Below are positions 1-8,414 of a stretch of DNA of 24,790 nt, piece after piece. This DNA is from CAYJLC01 sp044426345 (GTDB lineage Bacteria > Bacillota > Clostridia > Oscillospirales > Butyricicoccaceae), in the NCBI GenBank assembly GCA_044426345.1, contig JAWXUP010000036.1, positions 1 through 24,790 on the forward strand. Reading direction: 5' to 3'. The translations under genes were made by a program, and so were the position numbers. The notes below the pieces were generated by a model. The model saw only the letters and a program-made list of their open reading frames with translations, ran no database searches and was not told the DNA's origin. Every line of letters starts with the position of its first letter. Within the stretch, counting starts at the first letter, position 1.

Positions 1-195
1 GAACATCTGGTTCGTCTGGAACGTCTGGTTCGTCTGGAACGTCTGGTTCGTCTGGAACATCTGGTTCGTCTGGAACATCTGGTTCGTCAGGTTCATCTGG
101 TTCATCTGGAACGTCAGGTTCATCTGGAACTTCTGGAACTTCAGGAACTTCTGGAACTTCAGGAATCTCAGGTATTTCAGGAACGTCAGGGTCGC
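1..195 (-). repeat. Tandem 18-nt repeat coding for PDEPDV hexapeptides
   Basis: On the minus strand an 18-nt unit that codes for Pro-Asp-Glu-Pro-Asp-Val is repeated in tandem from the left edge to about 130. More diverged PEV/PEI triplets continue to about 195. The copies are almost identical at nucleotide level, so they can gain or lose units without a frame change. The coded segment should be an extended acidic proline-rich stalk that spaces the pilin domain from the cell wall. The array continues past the window, so its copy number is unknown. Confidence 0.9.
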
Positions 196-724
196 TAACA
201 TATGCAAATTTTGGTTGTGAAACTATATCATAATACCAATTTTCATTTTCATTGTCATAAGAGGGAAGTGTGACAATGATTGGGTCTGAAATTAAAACAC
301 CGTCTTCAATGTCAATAGTTTCAATGGCAATATAGTATACTCCGTTTTCTAAATTTTCGAAAACTGAAAGACCTTGAGAATCAGTAAGCACACATTCGTC
401 ACACTCACAACTTACATCGTGGATAAAAAGTTCTAAAGTTTTAGCTATTTCTATCCATTCAGATGAACTACGTGTATTTGAAATATTGAATGATACATCA
501 GAGTCTGCGAATTTTTCAGTTAATACAAAACCAGTGCTTTTTAAAGTTGCAACTTGGTAAATATCAATTTCAACATCGCTAAATGTAGAATCGCTATATA
601 CACATTCTAATGTTATACTACCATCTTCATTGCTAGAAATTGAATCTGCTGCAACCAATTGCACGAAACAACAAAGGAGAAGACCGTATAATATTATAAT
701 TTTTTTGATAGCACTATTAAACAT
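1..724 (-). CDS. Minor (basal/ancillary) pilin-like surface protein, C-terminus outside window
   Basis: The first 241 codons are present; the 3' end lies beyond the left edge. The ATG at 724 follows a strong AAGGAGG site. Residues 1-26 form a signal peptide. Residues 27-175 form a single pilin-type N-terminal domain: the GVYYIAIE strand near residue 128, then SDPIIVTLP near 146 and NWYYDIVSQPK near 162 match the end of the first domain of ancillary pilins of Gram-positive sortase pili. A CECDEC cluster lies at 106-111. From residue 177 the chain is a Pro/Asp/Glu/Val linker that settles into the hexapeptide PDEPDV. It is the last gene visible in the sortase pilus operon, just after the sortase, the usual place for a wall-linked basal subunit. 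An LPXTG signal and membrane anchor are expected beyond the edge but cannot be seen. The pilin call rests on domain resemblance and context. Confidence 0.8.
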   Translation of the reverse strand, partial: MFNSAIKKIIILYGLLLCCFVQLVAADSISSNEDGSITLECVYSDSTFSDVEIDIYQVATLKSTGFVLTEKFADSDVSFNISNTRSSSEWIEIAKTLELFIHDVSCECDECVLTDSQGLSVFENLENGVYYIAIETIDIEDGVLISDPIIVTLPSYDNENENWYYDIVSQPKFAYVSDPDVPEIPEIPEVPEVPEVPEVPDEPDVPDEPDEPDEPDVPDEPDVPDEPDVPDEPDVPDEPDV

Positions 725-744
725 AGCCGCCTCCTTAGTTTAGT

Positions 745-1614
745 TTATAATTTATCTTCTTTATTTCTTTTTTTGTTAGTAATTATTGTTATTACAACAA
801 CTATAACGAAAATGACAAGTAAAATTACCGAAATTATAATTAAAATAGGTAAATTTTTCAAAGGATTGTTTGCTACTATTGGTATATTATCAGTTTGTAC
901 AGTATAATCTATAATTGAAACGTCTGAAAGTTCGCCAGTTACAAGCAAACGATGAGAGTTTACGCCATATGGTGTACAAGTTACTAAGGTTACAAGGTTT
1001 TTATCCTCATTTGCTTTTAAACTTTGGGTTTCAGATGGTAAAACCACGTTGATATCGCAAATTTCATAGGTGAAAACTCGGTCTAGTACTTGCAAAGAGA
1101 ATGTATCACCTGTGCTAAGTTGGTCTAAATCAGTGAAAAGTTCAGCTTCTGGTAAACCAGTATGACCTGTAAGTACAGTATGCTCGTTTATTTCGCCAGT
1201 AGGTAACGCAGAACCTTCAAGATGTCCAACACCTTTTTGTAAGATAGATTCCTCTGTGCCATGATAAATAGGTAATGTTACGTTTATAGCTGGAAGATCG
1301 ATAACTCCGATTATTCCACTAATTTCATCAAAAGTACTGTAATAAAGTTCATCTTTAATGCCATTTGCAACATTTTCATCGGCTATCATAATAGATTTTA
1401 CAGTGCCAGTTAATGTTTGATTATATTCTCTTGCTTTTAAAAATTGTTCTTGTGCTTCATCTGTAGTTTTTGTGCTTATTGTGTTTAGATAATCCGAAAT
1501 AACATATGAGGCTGTTTGTTCATGAACCCAGTTGCTAATAGTTGGATAAAACATCGTAGCAAAACCAAGCAGAAAAATTAGCGAGCACAAAAATATTGGA
1601 GCACGTTTTTTCAT
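745..1614 (-). CDS. srtC: Class C (pilus-polymerising) sortase
   Basis: Membrane transpeptidase that cleaves LPXTG-type signals and joins pilin subunits through lysine isopeptide bonds outside the membrane. The 289 residues show an N-terminal membrane segment (about 7-25), the class C block with PIYHGTEE near 115 and GVGHLEG near 128, catalytic His151 in TGHTGLP, catalytic Cys213 in VTCTPYG, Arg222 in SHRLLVTG, and a C-terminal membrane helix (about 255-279) with a basic tail, the typical two-anchor topology. The lid segment before the first strand (about residues 66-100) has no Asp-Pro-(Phe/Trp/Tyr) motif, which is unusual for class C. The ATG is preceded by AAGGAG, which overlaps the last codons of the backbone pilin gene 6 nt upstream, so the two genes are probably co-translated. 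It sits between the backbone and minor pilin genes and very likely assembles both. Confidence 0.95.
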   Translation of the reverse strand: MKKRAPIFLCSLIFLLGFATMFYPTISNWVHEQTASYVISDYLNTISTKTTDEAQEQFLKAREYNQTLTGTVKSIMIADENVANGIKDELYYSTFDEISGIIGVIDLPAINVTLPIYHGTEESILQKGVGHLEGSALPTGEINEHTVLTGHTGLPEAELFTDLDQLSTGDTFSLQVLDRVFTYEICDINVVLPSETQSLKANEDKNLVTLVTCTPYGVNSHRLLVTGELSDVSIIDYTVQTDNIPIVANNPLKNLPILIIISVILLVIFVIVVVITIITNKKRNKEDKL

Positions 1615-1620
1615 AATATA

Positions 1621-3450
1621 TTAAGACTCCTTATGATGCTTCTTTTTAGAACTAATAACAAGAAAGGCTGCAGCACTTAGCATTAATGAACCACCTAAAA
1701 CTTGGAAAATAACAGTACCGATACCACCAGTAGCAGGAAGGATTACAGTTTTACGGTTGATAATATCAGCTTCAAAACCAGATAAATCGCTAGAGTTTGA
1801 TATGTAAGAACTATTATCTGTCAATGTGCTTAATTTACCTGTTGTGCTATTATAGGTAGCATCTATTACAAATGTAAATGGATCGATTGTGTTATATCCT
1901 TCAGGAGCAAATTCTTCTTTAATCATATATGTAACTTGGTCGTCAAGTCCGTAAATTACAAATTGACCAACAACGCCATCGTTGTCGCGTGTAACTATGT
2001 AACCACCATCTTTGCCTAATTCATCTTTTGATGTTACGCTATAATAGTCAACACCATTAACTGTTTTTATCCATTTTACAGGTAGCCATTCTGAACCGTC
2101 GTAAATTCCGAAAGTAGCACCAGCTAAACCATTACCACTTTCATCCATTTTAGTGATTTCTAAATCGAAAGTGTATGAATAAACGATATCATCATCTGTA
2201 CCAGTATGAACAGAATCATTTGGGTTGTTGCTAAATTCAAGTTCTATTTCATTTGTTTCAAAGTTAGAAGAAACAACGGCATTAGAGGTTATAAGTGCAG
2301 AGTATTGAGTGTAAAGAGCTGTAATTGTTAGGTCGTCATTCATAAGAGCCTTAACATTTACTTGAATTTTAAAACCATTGGAATTACTACTTATAACATT
2401 GTAATAAACTTTGTCAAGTTCTTGCGTTGCATCTCGGTCAGTGTAGATTTTTACATCTTCGTTGTATGAAAGACCACTGCTCATAGTATCTGTTAAAACA
2501 TAGAAATAATCAGTGTAAGAGTTATCATTACCATCGTCATCAAAGTTATAATCTTTAATATTGTTTGGTAAAGTTGATGTTACGCGGAAATATGCGTTAT
2601 CGCCGATTTGATAGTCACCAACGGTATCCCATTGACCATTTAAATTATCGCCTAGCACGGTTACAGTTCCGTCTAAATCATTGTGCAAAATATCTTTATC
2701 AACTGTAGGAACGCTAGTTTTAACATAAATTGTTGGATGAGGTGAATCTATATCATTACCGACAGGAACAAAAGCACCACTTGCTGCAATGCCAAGACCA
2801 TGTAGGGTACTCTCTTCGTTAAGAACAAAGTAGTAACCTTCTGTAAGTCCTTCTAAAGTAACAGATTCATCACCATTTTCTAGTTTTGATGCTTGTGCAT
2901 GTGCAATGCACTCAATTAAGCCTTCATTGTCACCATCAATTTGAATGTACTCACGTAAAGCAATAGCTAAATCATATAAATCGTTGTTAAAGCTTTGAAT
3001 ATATTGACTAACGAGTTGGCTGTAATCAGCTATTTCGTTTTGAACCGTGGAATCGTTAGTATAAGCCTCTTCTTTTTTATCGTCAGTTGGGCTATCTCCT
3101 AAGGTCGCGTCTACGTCAGCTTTTGCGTCGGCAATAGATTCTAAAGCTGTCTCAAAGTCGTAAGTATTGCCATCTCCACCAGTCATAGATCCTTTAAAGA
3201 AATCAATAAAATCTGCGTGAACTGAATAAGAGGTTAAACTGTCTGCCTCTAAAATTTGATAAGCATGGAACCAGTTTTCATCTATAGAAATACCAGTGTC
3301 AGATTCATTAATAATGGTGATTGAAAATTTGCCGTCACCTTTTGTGGCACTCCAACTGTCATCTGCCAAAGCTGTGCTTGAAAATATGCTAGACATCATT
3401 GCAATAGAAAGTATACTTGCCGTTAGAATTTTTGAAGATTTATTTTTCAT
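1621..3450 (-). CDS. Backbone (major) pilin, LPXTG-anchored, isopeptide-domain protein
   Basis: Main shaft subunit of a sortase-assembled pilus. The 609 residues start with a signal peptide (1-29, ending STALA). An N-terminal pilin domain (about 30-240) ends with GLTEGYYFVLNEE. A linker IYVKTSVPT follows, with Lys244 in the position of the pilin-motif lysine, although the usual YPKN is altered to YVKT. Next come a fimbrial isopeptide D2-type domain (about 250-425) and a Cna-B/SpaA-type domain (about 427-565) with Lys434 in DLEITKMD and the E-box YMIKEEFAPEGY, where Glu512 should catalyse the internal isopeptide bond. The protein ends with the sorting signal LPATG (571-575), a hydrophobic helix and a basic tail. 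Its start overlaps the end of the tip adhesin gene by 11 nt, and an AGAGG site lies inside that gene. The backbone role is inferred from domain order and position. Confidence 0.93.
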   Translation of the reverse strand: MKNKSSKILTASILSIAMMSSIFSSTALADDSWSATKGDGKFSITIINESDTGISIDENWFHAYQILEADSLTSYSVHADFIDFFKGSMTGGDGNTYDFETALESIADAKADVDATLGDSPTDDKKEEAYTNDSTVQNEIADYSQLVSQYIQSFNNDLYDLAIALREYIQIDGDNEGLIECIAHAQASKLENGDESVTLEGLTEGYYFVLNEESTLHGLGIAASGAFVPVGNDIDSPHPTIYVKTSVPTVDKDILHNDLDGTVTVLGDNLNGQWDTVGDYQIGDNAYFRVTSTLPNNIKDYNFDDDGNDNSYTDYFYVLTDTMSSGLSYNEDVKIYTDRDATQELDKVYYNVISSNSNGFKIQVNVKALMNDDLTITALYTQYSALITSNAVVSSNFETNEIELEFSNNPNDSVHTGTDDDIVYSYTFDLEITKMDESGNGLAGATFGIYDGSEWLPVKWIKTVNGVDYYSVTSKDELGKDGGYIVTRDNDGVVGQFVIYGLDDQVTYMIKEEFAPEGYNTIDPFTFVIDATYNSTTGKLSTLTDNSSYISNSSDLSGFEADIINRKTVILPATGGIGTVIFQVLGGSLMLSAAAFLVISSKKKHHKES

Positions 3451-6400
3451 AGTTGAAACCTCTTTTCTTTTTGTCTTGTAAATAATAAATATGTGAGCTT
3501 AGTATTAATAAAACGCCAATGATATGATATCTATAGACACCGTTTTTGCCAGTTACTGGAAGTATATAACCTACCTCATTAATAAGTATAAATCCTTCTT
3601 GTGGGATTAAATCATCGTTTTGGTCAACTTCATATAAAACTGGTGCATAAATTTCGGTAGAGCCGTCAGCGTGAACATCTAGTATCCAGTATTGTGTTTC
3701 ACTTGGAATCATATAACCGTCAGGGGCGATGGTTTCGGTGATTTTATAAACACCAGAATGCATTAAACCAGTTATTAAAAGTTGTCCATCTTCTCCACTG
3801 GTAAACTCACCGTGATAGCCACCTTCAACTACGATATGTTGAGTTAGCGAAAGCACACGTTCAACACGGAATACAGCGCCTGAAAGAGTTATTCCATCAG
3901 TTGTTTCTTTTGTAAGAGTTACATCTACTAAAACTTCGTCTATAACGTAGTTTATAATTTCATGGTTTGTAATTTCCAATGCACCGTCACAAGCAGTTAT
4001 GAAAACTTCACCATATTCGTTTACTTCAAGTTTCCAATAGCCTTCGCTTAGTTGATAACCAGTAGGAGAGGCAACTTCTTTGAAGTAATAAGTGGTGCTA
4101 GGTTTTAAGCCTTCAAATGTAATGATACCATTTGCAGGAATAGAAGAATCAATAGATGCGACATCTTCAACTTTACCATAACCACTGATGTAAGTTGTTG
4201 CATTTGACCAATCTTCTAAGCTAGTGCTTAATAAAAATTCTGCACCGTTTAGTGTATTCCCGCTGTCAGAAACTTTAGTAAAACTATAACTTGCATCACC
4301 AGCTAATTTAACATTTGTAAAAACTATGTCGTCAGTAGAGGGGATAGTTCCGTTGTCATTTTTTGATATAGTATAGCTACTAGTTAAAGAGTAGTAGCTG
4401 ATATCATTAACAATGCTTGATTCTTGAGTTACTGTTACTGTTATTGTGTAAATTGATTCATCATAAGTTATATCGTCTCGAGATGGATCAGGAATTACCT
4501 CTTGAATTGTAAAGACATATTCTTTTGGATAATCTACAGAATGGTCAACCTCGAAAAGAATAGAAGGGAAACGAACATTTCCACTTTCATCATTTGTAGA
4601 TGTATAAGGGAAGTCTACGCTGTCTGATAATCCTGTATAGTCTTTGGTGTCTATTGTGTCTAAAACAAAATCAAAAGACTGATTTGCTAAGTTACCGTTT
4701 GTGTAAATCTTTGTTGCTGATAGACGAACAGAAGTGCTTATTTCTTCAAGACCACTATACGCCCACATATGCATTTCCATATATCCACCATGGAAATCGG
4801 CAACGATTGCAGTACCATTTAAGTTACCACCGCCCCAAGTGATTGTGCCACTTTCAGATTGGTAATAATTCCAAAGTTCTGCATTTGGTGCTATGATATG
4901 ACCTGCAACGTTTGGTCCTACGGTTGAAAATACCAAACGGTTTGTGCCAGAAGAAGTGGTTACTACATTAGGTAAATTCCAGATAATTTTATTACCAAAT
5001 TCACTATATTCACCACCGTCACCAGCTAAAGCTTCTAAAACTTCGCCATTGACAAGAGTTTCTGGGAATTGTGATACTTGTTTACCATCTATAGTAGTAG
5101 GGTTTATTGTTTGACCGTCGAAGTTTATAACGGTAGTTTCTGGATAAGGGTTTGTGAAGAAGTCGTAAATTTCTTCTCCTTCTTCATTTTCAGGGAAGTC
5201 GATATCTACAGTTTGTAGTACATTTGCATTTTGGATTAAATAGCTATATCCAGCATCTAGTGTAAGACTTGTTTTTTGATATGCATTGATAACGATAACT
5301 TCGTCACTTATATCCTCGGTGAAACTACCATTTTCTAGTAAAAATTCACTTGCAGATATGATATCTTCCCAGTAAGTGTCAAAATTAATGTAATCATCAT
5401 TTTGCAAAGTAAGAGTTTTTTCTTCTTGTAATACACCGTTTGCAGTATAATTATCAACTCGACCTTCGTTGCTTGGTGAGAAGAATGAAATTACAGGGTC
5501 TTCGCTATATAAATATACCACATCACGAAGTTCATTATCGAGATTTTCTTGTGATACACCAACTAGAATGCTATTGTCATAAAAATCTGTTTCTCTTGTG
5601 TAAAAATTAGGAGGGATAAAATCTGTCGCCCATTCAGTGCCACTTGAATCTGTTTCAACAACTTCAAAACCGTAGTTTAGTTTGAAAGTTGAATCAAATG
5701 GAGAATGGTCTATAGCTTGTAAAACACCAACATAAGATGATACGCCACGTGAATAATCGGAAGCTATTAGATAGTCTGCGTTATAATCATCAGAAGTATC
5801 TCCACTTGCATATTCATTACCTGTACGATATGCACCTTCTTGAGCTATGATAGGACCTACGATGTGAGTTGCCTCGATATCTTTAAGAGATACTACATTA
5901 TAATTACTTAAAAGGAATAGAATATCGTTTCCCTCAGGAGATAATGTATCGTCGGTTAGTTGTTGTATATTTTCTTGGATAAGAGTGTCTGAAATAGTTG
6001 AAGTTATGCCTGAAATAGTTGTGATGCCATCGTTAAGTTGTACTTTAACGCTTTCAACTACAACAGATTCATAAGGATTTGAACTTTCAATTACGATAGT
6101 TGCAAATGTTGTGTCAAATTTTTCCACCCACTCTAATTTATTGGTTTCATCTGTTTTCGAAATCAAAAGGTCTTCTAATGTTACGACATCACCTGGAGCA
6201 ATATCTATTAAGAAACCATAATATGCATATAATGAGCTACCGTCTTCGAAAATATCAAAATTGCCAGAAATTAAACGAAAGGCACGGTCGTCTTTATTTT
6301 CTATTGAAACAGCGTAGTCTTCATATCCACTTTGAGTGAATTCATAGCCGTCGTGTGTTCTTTGTAGATATACTGATACGGTGTAAGATGTTTCAGCATC

Positions 6401-7291
6401 TATCTCAACTGTATCATTGTTATAATCTGTAGCAGTAGTTGGCATTGTGAAAGTTAAATCGCCATATGTAAGAACTGTACTGCTGACAGCTTCGGTGATT
6501 TGTATTGCATCTGTAGGTAAAGTAGTATTTCCGGTAACTGCAGAAGTGAGTGGTGTAACTGTAACTACTTCGCTTTCATCAGAGCTTGTGATGTAAAGTG
6601 TGATATGTGCTGTATCAAATGCGTAGGTTGAAGAGTCAGATGAACTACAGTCAGCTACAAGAATATCTTTTATAGTTATTTGTTCTCCAGAATTAACATT
6701 TGAAAGTGTACCACTCATTGTACTAGCATTATTTCCTTCAATCTCAACCCAACCCTGAGTTAACGTTATGTTTGAATTATTCGTAGAAGTTACATCGTAA
6801 GTTTCAGTATGGTTCCAATCGTGTATATAATAATTACCATCGATTTCGCGTTGGATATAAATCTTAACTTCGTATGTAGGGTCGTTTTCACTTGTGCTTG
6901 TAGGCATTGTGAAAGTGAAATCTGCATAGGCAGGGGAAATGATTGTATTTGTTAGTAGTCCATTCGTATCTGGTAATATAGTATAATTGTTAACCGTTAC
7001 ATCAGGTACAACTACCGTATCCGAACCTTGTGTATAGTTAGAAGAACTCGATGAAGAACTTGAAGAAGAACTTGAAGAAGAACTTGATGAAGAGTTAATT
7101 GAGTCATCAGTAACTTCGTAAACCTCTTCGGAATTTCCTATGCTGTAATAGTCCACTAGGTCGATGTCATCGGCCATAACTAGAAGAGCAAACATTGATT
7201 GGTTAAAAAAGAATACACAAGATAAAATCACGGCTAATATTTTTACGTAGATAAATCTATTAAACCTGTTTAAATCAAATTTTCGGTTCAT
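3440..7291 (-). CDS. Large pilus tip adhesin, LPXTG-anchored, with choice-of-anchor A and Cna-B/SpaA domains
   Basis: First gene of the pilus operon, 1283 residues. After an N-terminal membrane/signal segment (about 14-40) comes an 18-serine linker (67-84). Two related beta domains follow (about 118-250 and 273-417); both open with TFTMPT and share IKDILVAD/LEDLLISK and FDTAHITLYI/FDTTFATIVI strands. A choice-of-anchor A type domain spans about 455-845 (DILFLLSNYNVVSLKDIEA, then VAGHIIAPNAE and GNLNGTAIVAD). Next is a Spy0128-type isopeptide domain (853-995; Lys861, Glu931 in FTIQEV, Asn993), then two SpaA/Cna-B domains with Lys1006/Glu1072/Asn1109 and Lys1128/Glu1186/Asn1238. It ends with LPVTG (1244-1248), a hydrophobic segment and a basic tail. 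The ATG has a GAGGTGA site. Choice-of-anchor A domains are frequent in tip adhesins; the ligand cannot be read from sequence. No von Willebrand A motif was seen. Confidence 0.92.
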   Translation of the reverse strand: MNRKFDLNRFNRFIYVKILAVILSCVFFFNQSMFALLVMADDIDLVDYYSIGNSEEVYEVTDDSINSSSSSSSSSSSSSSSSSSNYTQGSDTVVVPDVTVNNYTILPDTNGLLTNTIISPAYADFTFTMPTSTSENDPTYEVKIYIQREIDGNYYIHDWNHTETYDVTSTNNSNITLTQGWVEIEGNNASTMSGTLSNVNSGEQITIKDILVADCSSSDSSTYAFDTAHITLYITSSDESEVVTVTPLTSAVTGNTTLPTDAIQITEAVSSTVLTYGDLTFTMPTTATDYNNDTVEIDAETSYTVSVYLQRTHDGYEFTQSGYEDYAVSIENKDDRAFRLISGNFDIFEDGSSLYAYYGFLIDIAPGDVVTLEDLLISKTDETNKLEWVEKFDTTFATIVIESSNPYESVVVESVKVQLNDGITTISGITSTISDTLIQENIQQLTDDTLSPEGNDILFLLSNYNVVSLKDIEATHIVGPIIAQEGAYRTGNEYASGDTSDDYNADYLIASDYSRGVSSYVGVLQAIDHSPFDSTFKLNYGFEVVETDSSGTEWATDFIPPNFYTRETDFYDNSILVGVSQENLDNELRDVVYLYSEDPVISFFSPSNEGRVDNYTANGVLQEEKTLTLQNDDYINFDTYWEDIISASEFLLENGSFTEDISDEVIVINAYQKTSLTLDAGYSYLIQNANVLQTVDIDFPENEEGEEIYDFFTNPYPETTVINFDGQTINPTTIDGKQVSQFPETLVNGEVLEALAGDGGEYSEFGNKIIWNLPNVVTTSSGTNRLVFSTVGPNVAGHIIAPNAELWNYYQSESGTITWGGGNLNGTAIVADFHGGYMEMHMWAYSGLEEISTSVRLSATKIYTNGNLANQSFDFVLDTIDTKDYTGLSDSVDFPYTSTNDESGNVRFPSILFEVDHSVDYPKEYVFTIQEVIPDPSRDDITYDESIYTITVTVTQESSIVNDISYYSLTSSYTISKNDNGTIPSTDDIVFTNVKLAGDASYSFTKVSDSGNTLNGAEFLLSTSLEDWSNATTYISGYGKVEDVASIDSSIPANGIITFEGLKPSTTYYFKEVASPTGYQLSEGYWKLEVNEYGEVFITACDGALEITNHEIINYVIDEVLVDVTLTKETTDGITLSGAVFRVERVLSLTQHIVVEGGYHGEFTSGEDGQLLITGLMHSGVYKITETIAPDGYMIPSETQYWILDVHADGSTEIYAPVLYEVDQNDDLIPQEGFILINEVGYILPVTGKNGVYRYHIIGVLLILSSHIYYLQDKKKRGFNYEK
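7040..7093 (-). repeat. Poly-serine tract in tip adhesin
   Basis: Eighteen consecutive serine codons, mixed TCT, TCA and AGT in an imperfect 9-nt period. It codes for a flexible low-complexity linker just after the N-terminal membrane segment. Very similar tracts occur in the SLH protein and the solute-binding lipoprotein of this window. Confidence 0.9.
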
Positions 7292-7329
7292 AAAGTCACC
7301 TCATCTCGCTTTACAAATAATTTATTAAT

Positions 7330-7352
7330 GGTTATGATGTTTTAATATAACC
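7330..7352 (-). other. Inverted repeat in pilus operon 5' leader
   Basis: GGTTAT and ATAACC form a 6-bp stem with an 11-nt loop, located a few nucleotides after the expected transcription start of the pilus operon. It could be an mRNA hairpin or an operator. In AT-rich DNA a stem of this size can arise by chance. Confidence 0.3.
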
Positions 7353-7366
7353 TCTTTTTTTATTTT

Positions 7367-7438
7367 ATTATAGCAGAGCCAGATAACACACAAAGGTCAC
7401 GAAACGGACAAAAAAAGAGCAAAATGAACAAAAAATGA
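7367..7438 (-). promoter_or_regulatory. Pilus operon promoter with 11-bp-periodic upstream repeats
   Basis: An extended -10 (TGCTATAAT) lies at 7375-7367 on the minus strand, about 76 nt upstream of the tip adhesin start. No good -35 is present (TTGTGT is the best at 16-nt spacing), as expected for an activated promoter. Reading toward the -10, the minus strand divides into T-rich 11-mers: TCATTTTTTGT (7438-7428), TCATTTTGCTC (7427-7417), TTTTTTTGTCC (7416-7406), GTTTCGTGACC (7405-7395) and TTTGTGTGTTA (7394-7384). Direct heptamer repeats at 11-bp spacing near the -35 are the known binding layout for SARP-type regulators, and the gene just upstream codes for a regulator with that type of domain. 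The promoter is well supported; the operator role is inferred. Confidence 0.55.
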
Positions 7439-7503
7439 CAAATTTTATAAAATTTTATAAATTTTTAATAAAAAAACTGTTTAAAATATCTTAAAATACA
7501 ACA

Positions 7504-7546
7504 AAAAACATACTATGCAACTTTTAAAGTTACACGGTATGTTTTG
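7504..7546 (-). terminator. Rho-independent terminator after the two-component operon
   Basis: On the minus strand AAAACATAC pairs with GTATGTTTT, and inside it TGTAACTT pairs with AAGTTGCA (one G-U), followed by a T-rich run. It starts 17 nt after the response regulator stop codon and separates the regulatory genes from the pilus structural operon, so the latter needs its own promoter. Confidence 0.85.
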
Positions 7547-7562
7547 GGTTTTTGATATTAAA

Positions 7563-8414
7563 TTACTGACTTTGTAAATTTTCAGACATTCGCGTTATAA
7601 TAGGCGTTGTTTCTTCTGCCCACGAATATTGAGCCATATATTGGTCGTTAAAAGTACGAAGAAATTGCTTATCGCCATTTAGTAGCGAATAGTAGTCACA
7701 TTCGATAGAGTTTGCATCGATACAAATGCTATTTCTCTGTGAAATTAGTATATGTTCGATTTTGTGACTAGTTAGCTCGTCTTTTAAACTGCGAATAGTT
7801 CGTCTAACGTAAGTAGAGGTGGTTGAGGAATATTCTTGTCGTTCCCATAATGCAAAGAAAATTTGTGCATTTGAAACGGTTCCTCCTATTTGGTTTATCA
7901 GAAAAGCTAAGAGTTCTTTTGCTTTGGCGTTTTTAAAGTGAACGGTATTTCCATCTATTAGCAAATCAAAATTTCCAAAGGTTCTTGCGAAAATATGTGG
8001 AGTATCTTTTGAAAGTTCGGTATTAAACAATTGAACAGTAGGCTTGTCGGTATATTTTATTAGTTTTGAAACTCTACTCAAAACCTCGTCTAATTCGTCA
8101 GTACTATATGGTTTTGATAAATATCCACGAGCACCAACTCTAAACGCCTCTCTTGCAAATTCATCATAACTCGTGATGAAAATTATCTCGATGTGTGGAT
8201 GAATTTCCTTTAAGGTTTTAGCTAAATCTATACCACTTGACATACCAAGATTTATATCTAAAATGGCGCAGTCTATTTTGTTGGATTTTGCATAGTCTAA
8301 GCATTTTTGGGCGTTGGTAAAATGCATAACGGAAGAAATGTCGGTTCTGTCTTCGATGCTAAAAGCAAAATTAATATGAGAACCTTGTTCGTCATCTACG
8401 TATATTAATTTCAT
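7563..8414 (-). CDS. Response regulator with SARP-type (OmpR-like winged helix) DNA-binding domain
   Basis: Transcription regulator of 283 residues. The receiver domain (1-120) has Asp7-Asp8, phospho-acceptor Asp53 in CAILDINLG, Thr81-Ser82 and Lys101 in LSKPYS. The C-terminal part begins with RTFGNFDLLIDG near 144 and NAKAKELLAFLINQ near 162, and continues with ALWERQEYSS, YVRRTIRSLKDEL and SIECDYYSLL. This is the Trans_reg_C-like domain of SARP-type regulators in Clostridia, and the QYSWAEETT tail near 262 is also typical of that group. Its start codon overlaps the end of the kinase gene by 4 nt (ATGA), so the pair is translationally coupled. It is followed by a terminator and then by the pilus promoter, which makes the pilus operon its most likely target. 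That link is inferred from position and from the 11-bp-spaced repeats at the promoter. Confidence 0.93.
   Translation of the reverse strand: MKLIYVDDEQGSHINFAFSIEDRTDISSVMHFTNAQKCLDYAKSNKIDCAILDINLGMSSGIDLAKTLKEIHPHIEIIFITSYDEFAREAFRVGARGYLSKPYSTDELDEVLSRVSKLIKYTDKPTVQLFNTELSKDTPHIFARTFGNFDLLIDGNTVHFKNAKAKELLAFLINQIGGTVSNAQIFFALWERQEYSSTTSTYVRRTIRSLKDELTSHKIEHILISQRNSICIDANSIECDYYSLLNGDKQFLRTFNDQYMAQYSWAEETTPIITRMSENLQSQ

Noticed and set aside
1..195. CRISPR-like direct repeats at the left edge
   Set aside because: The 18-nt units are contiguous with no spacers and lie in frame within a pilin gene, coding for PDEPDV.
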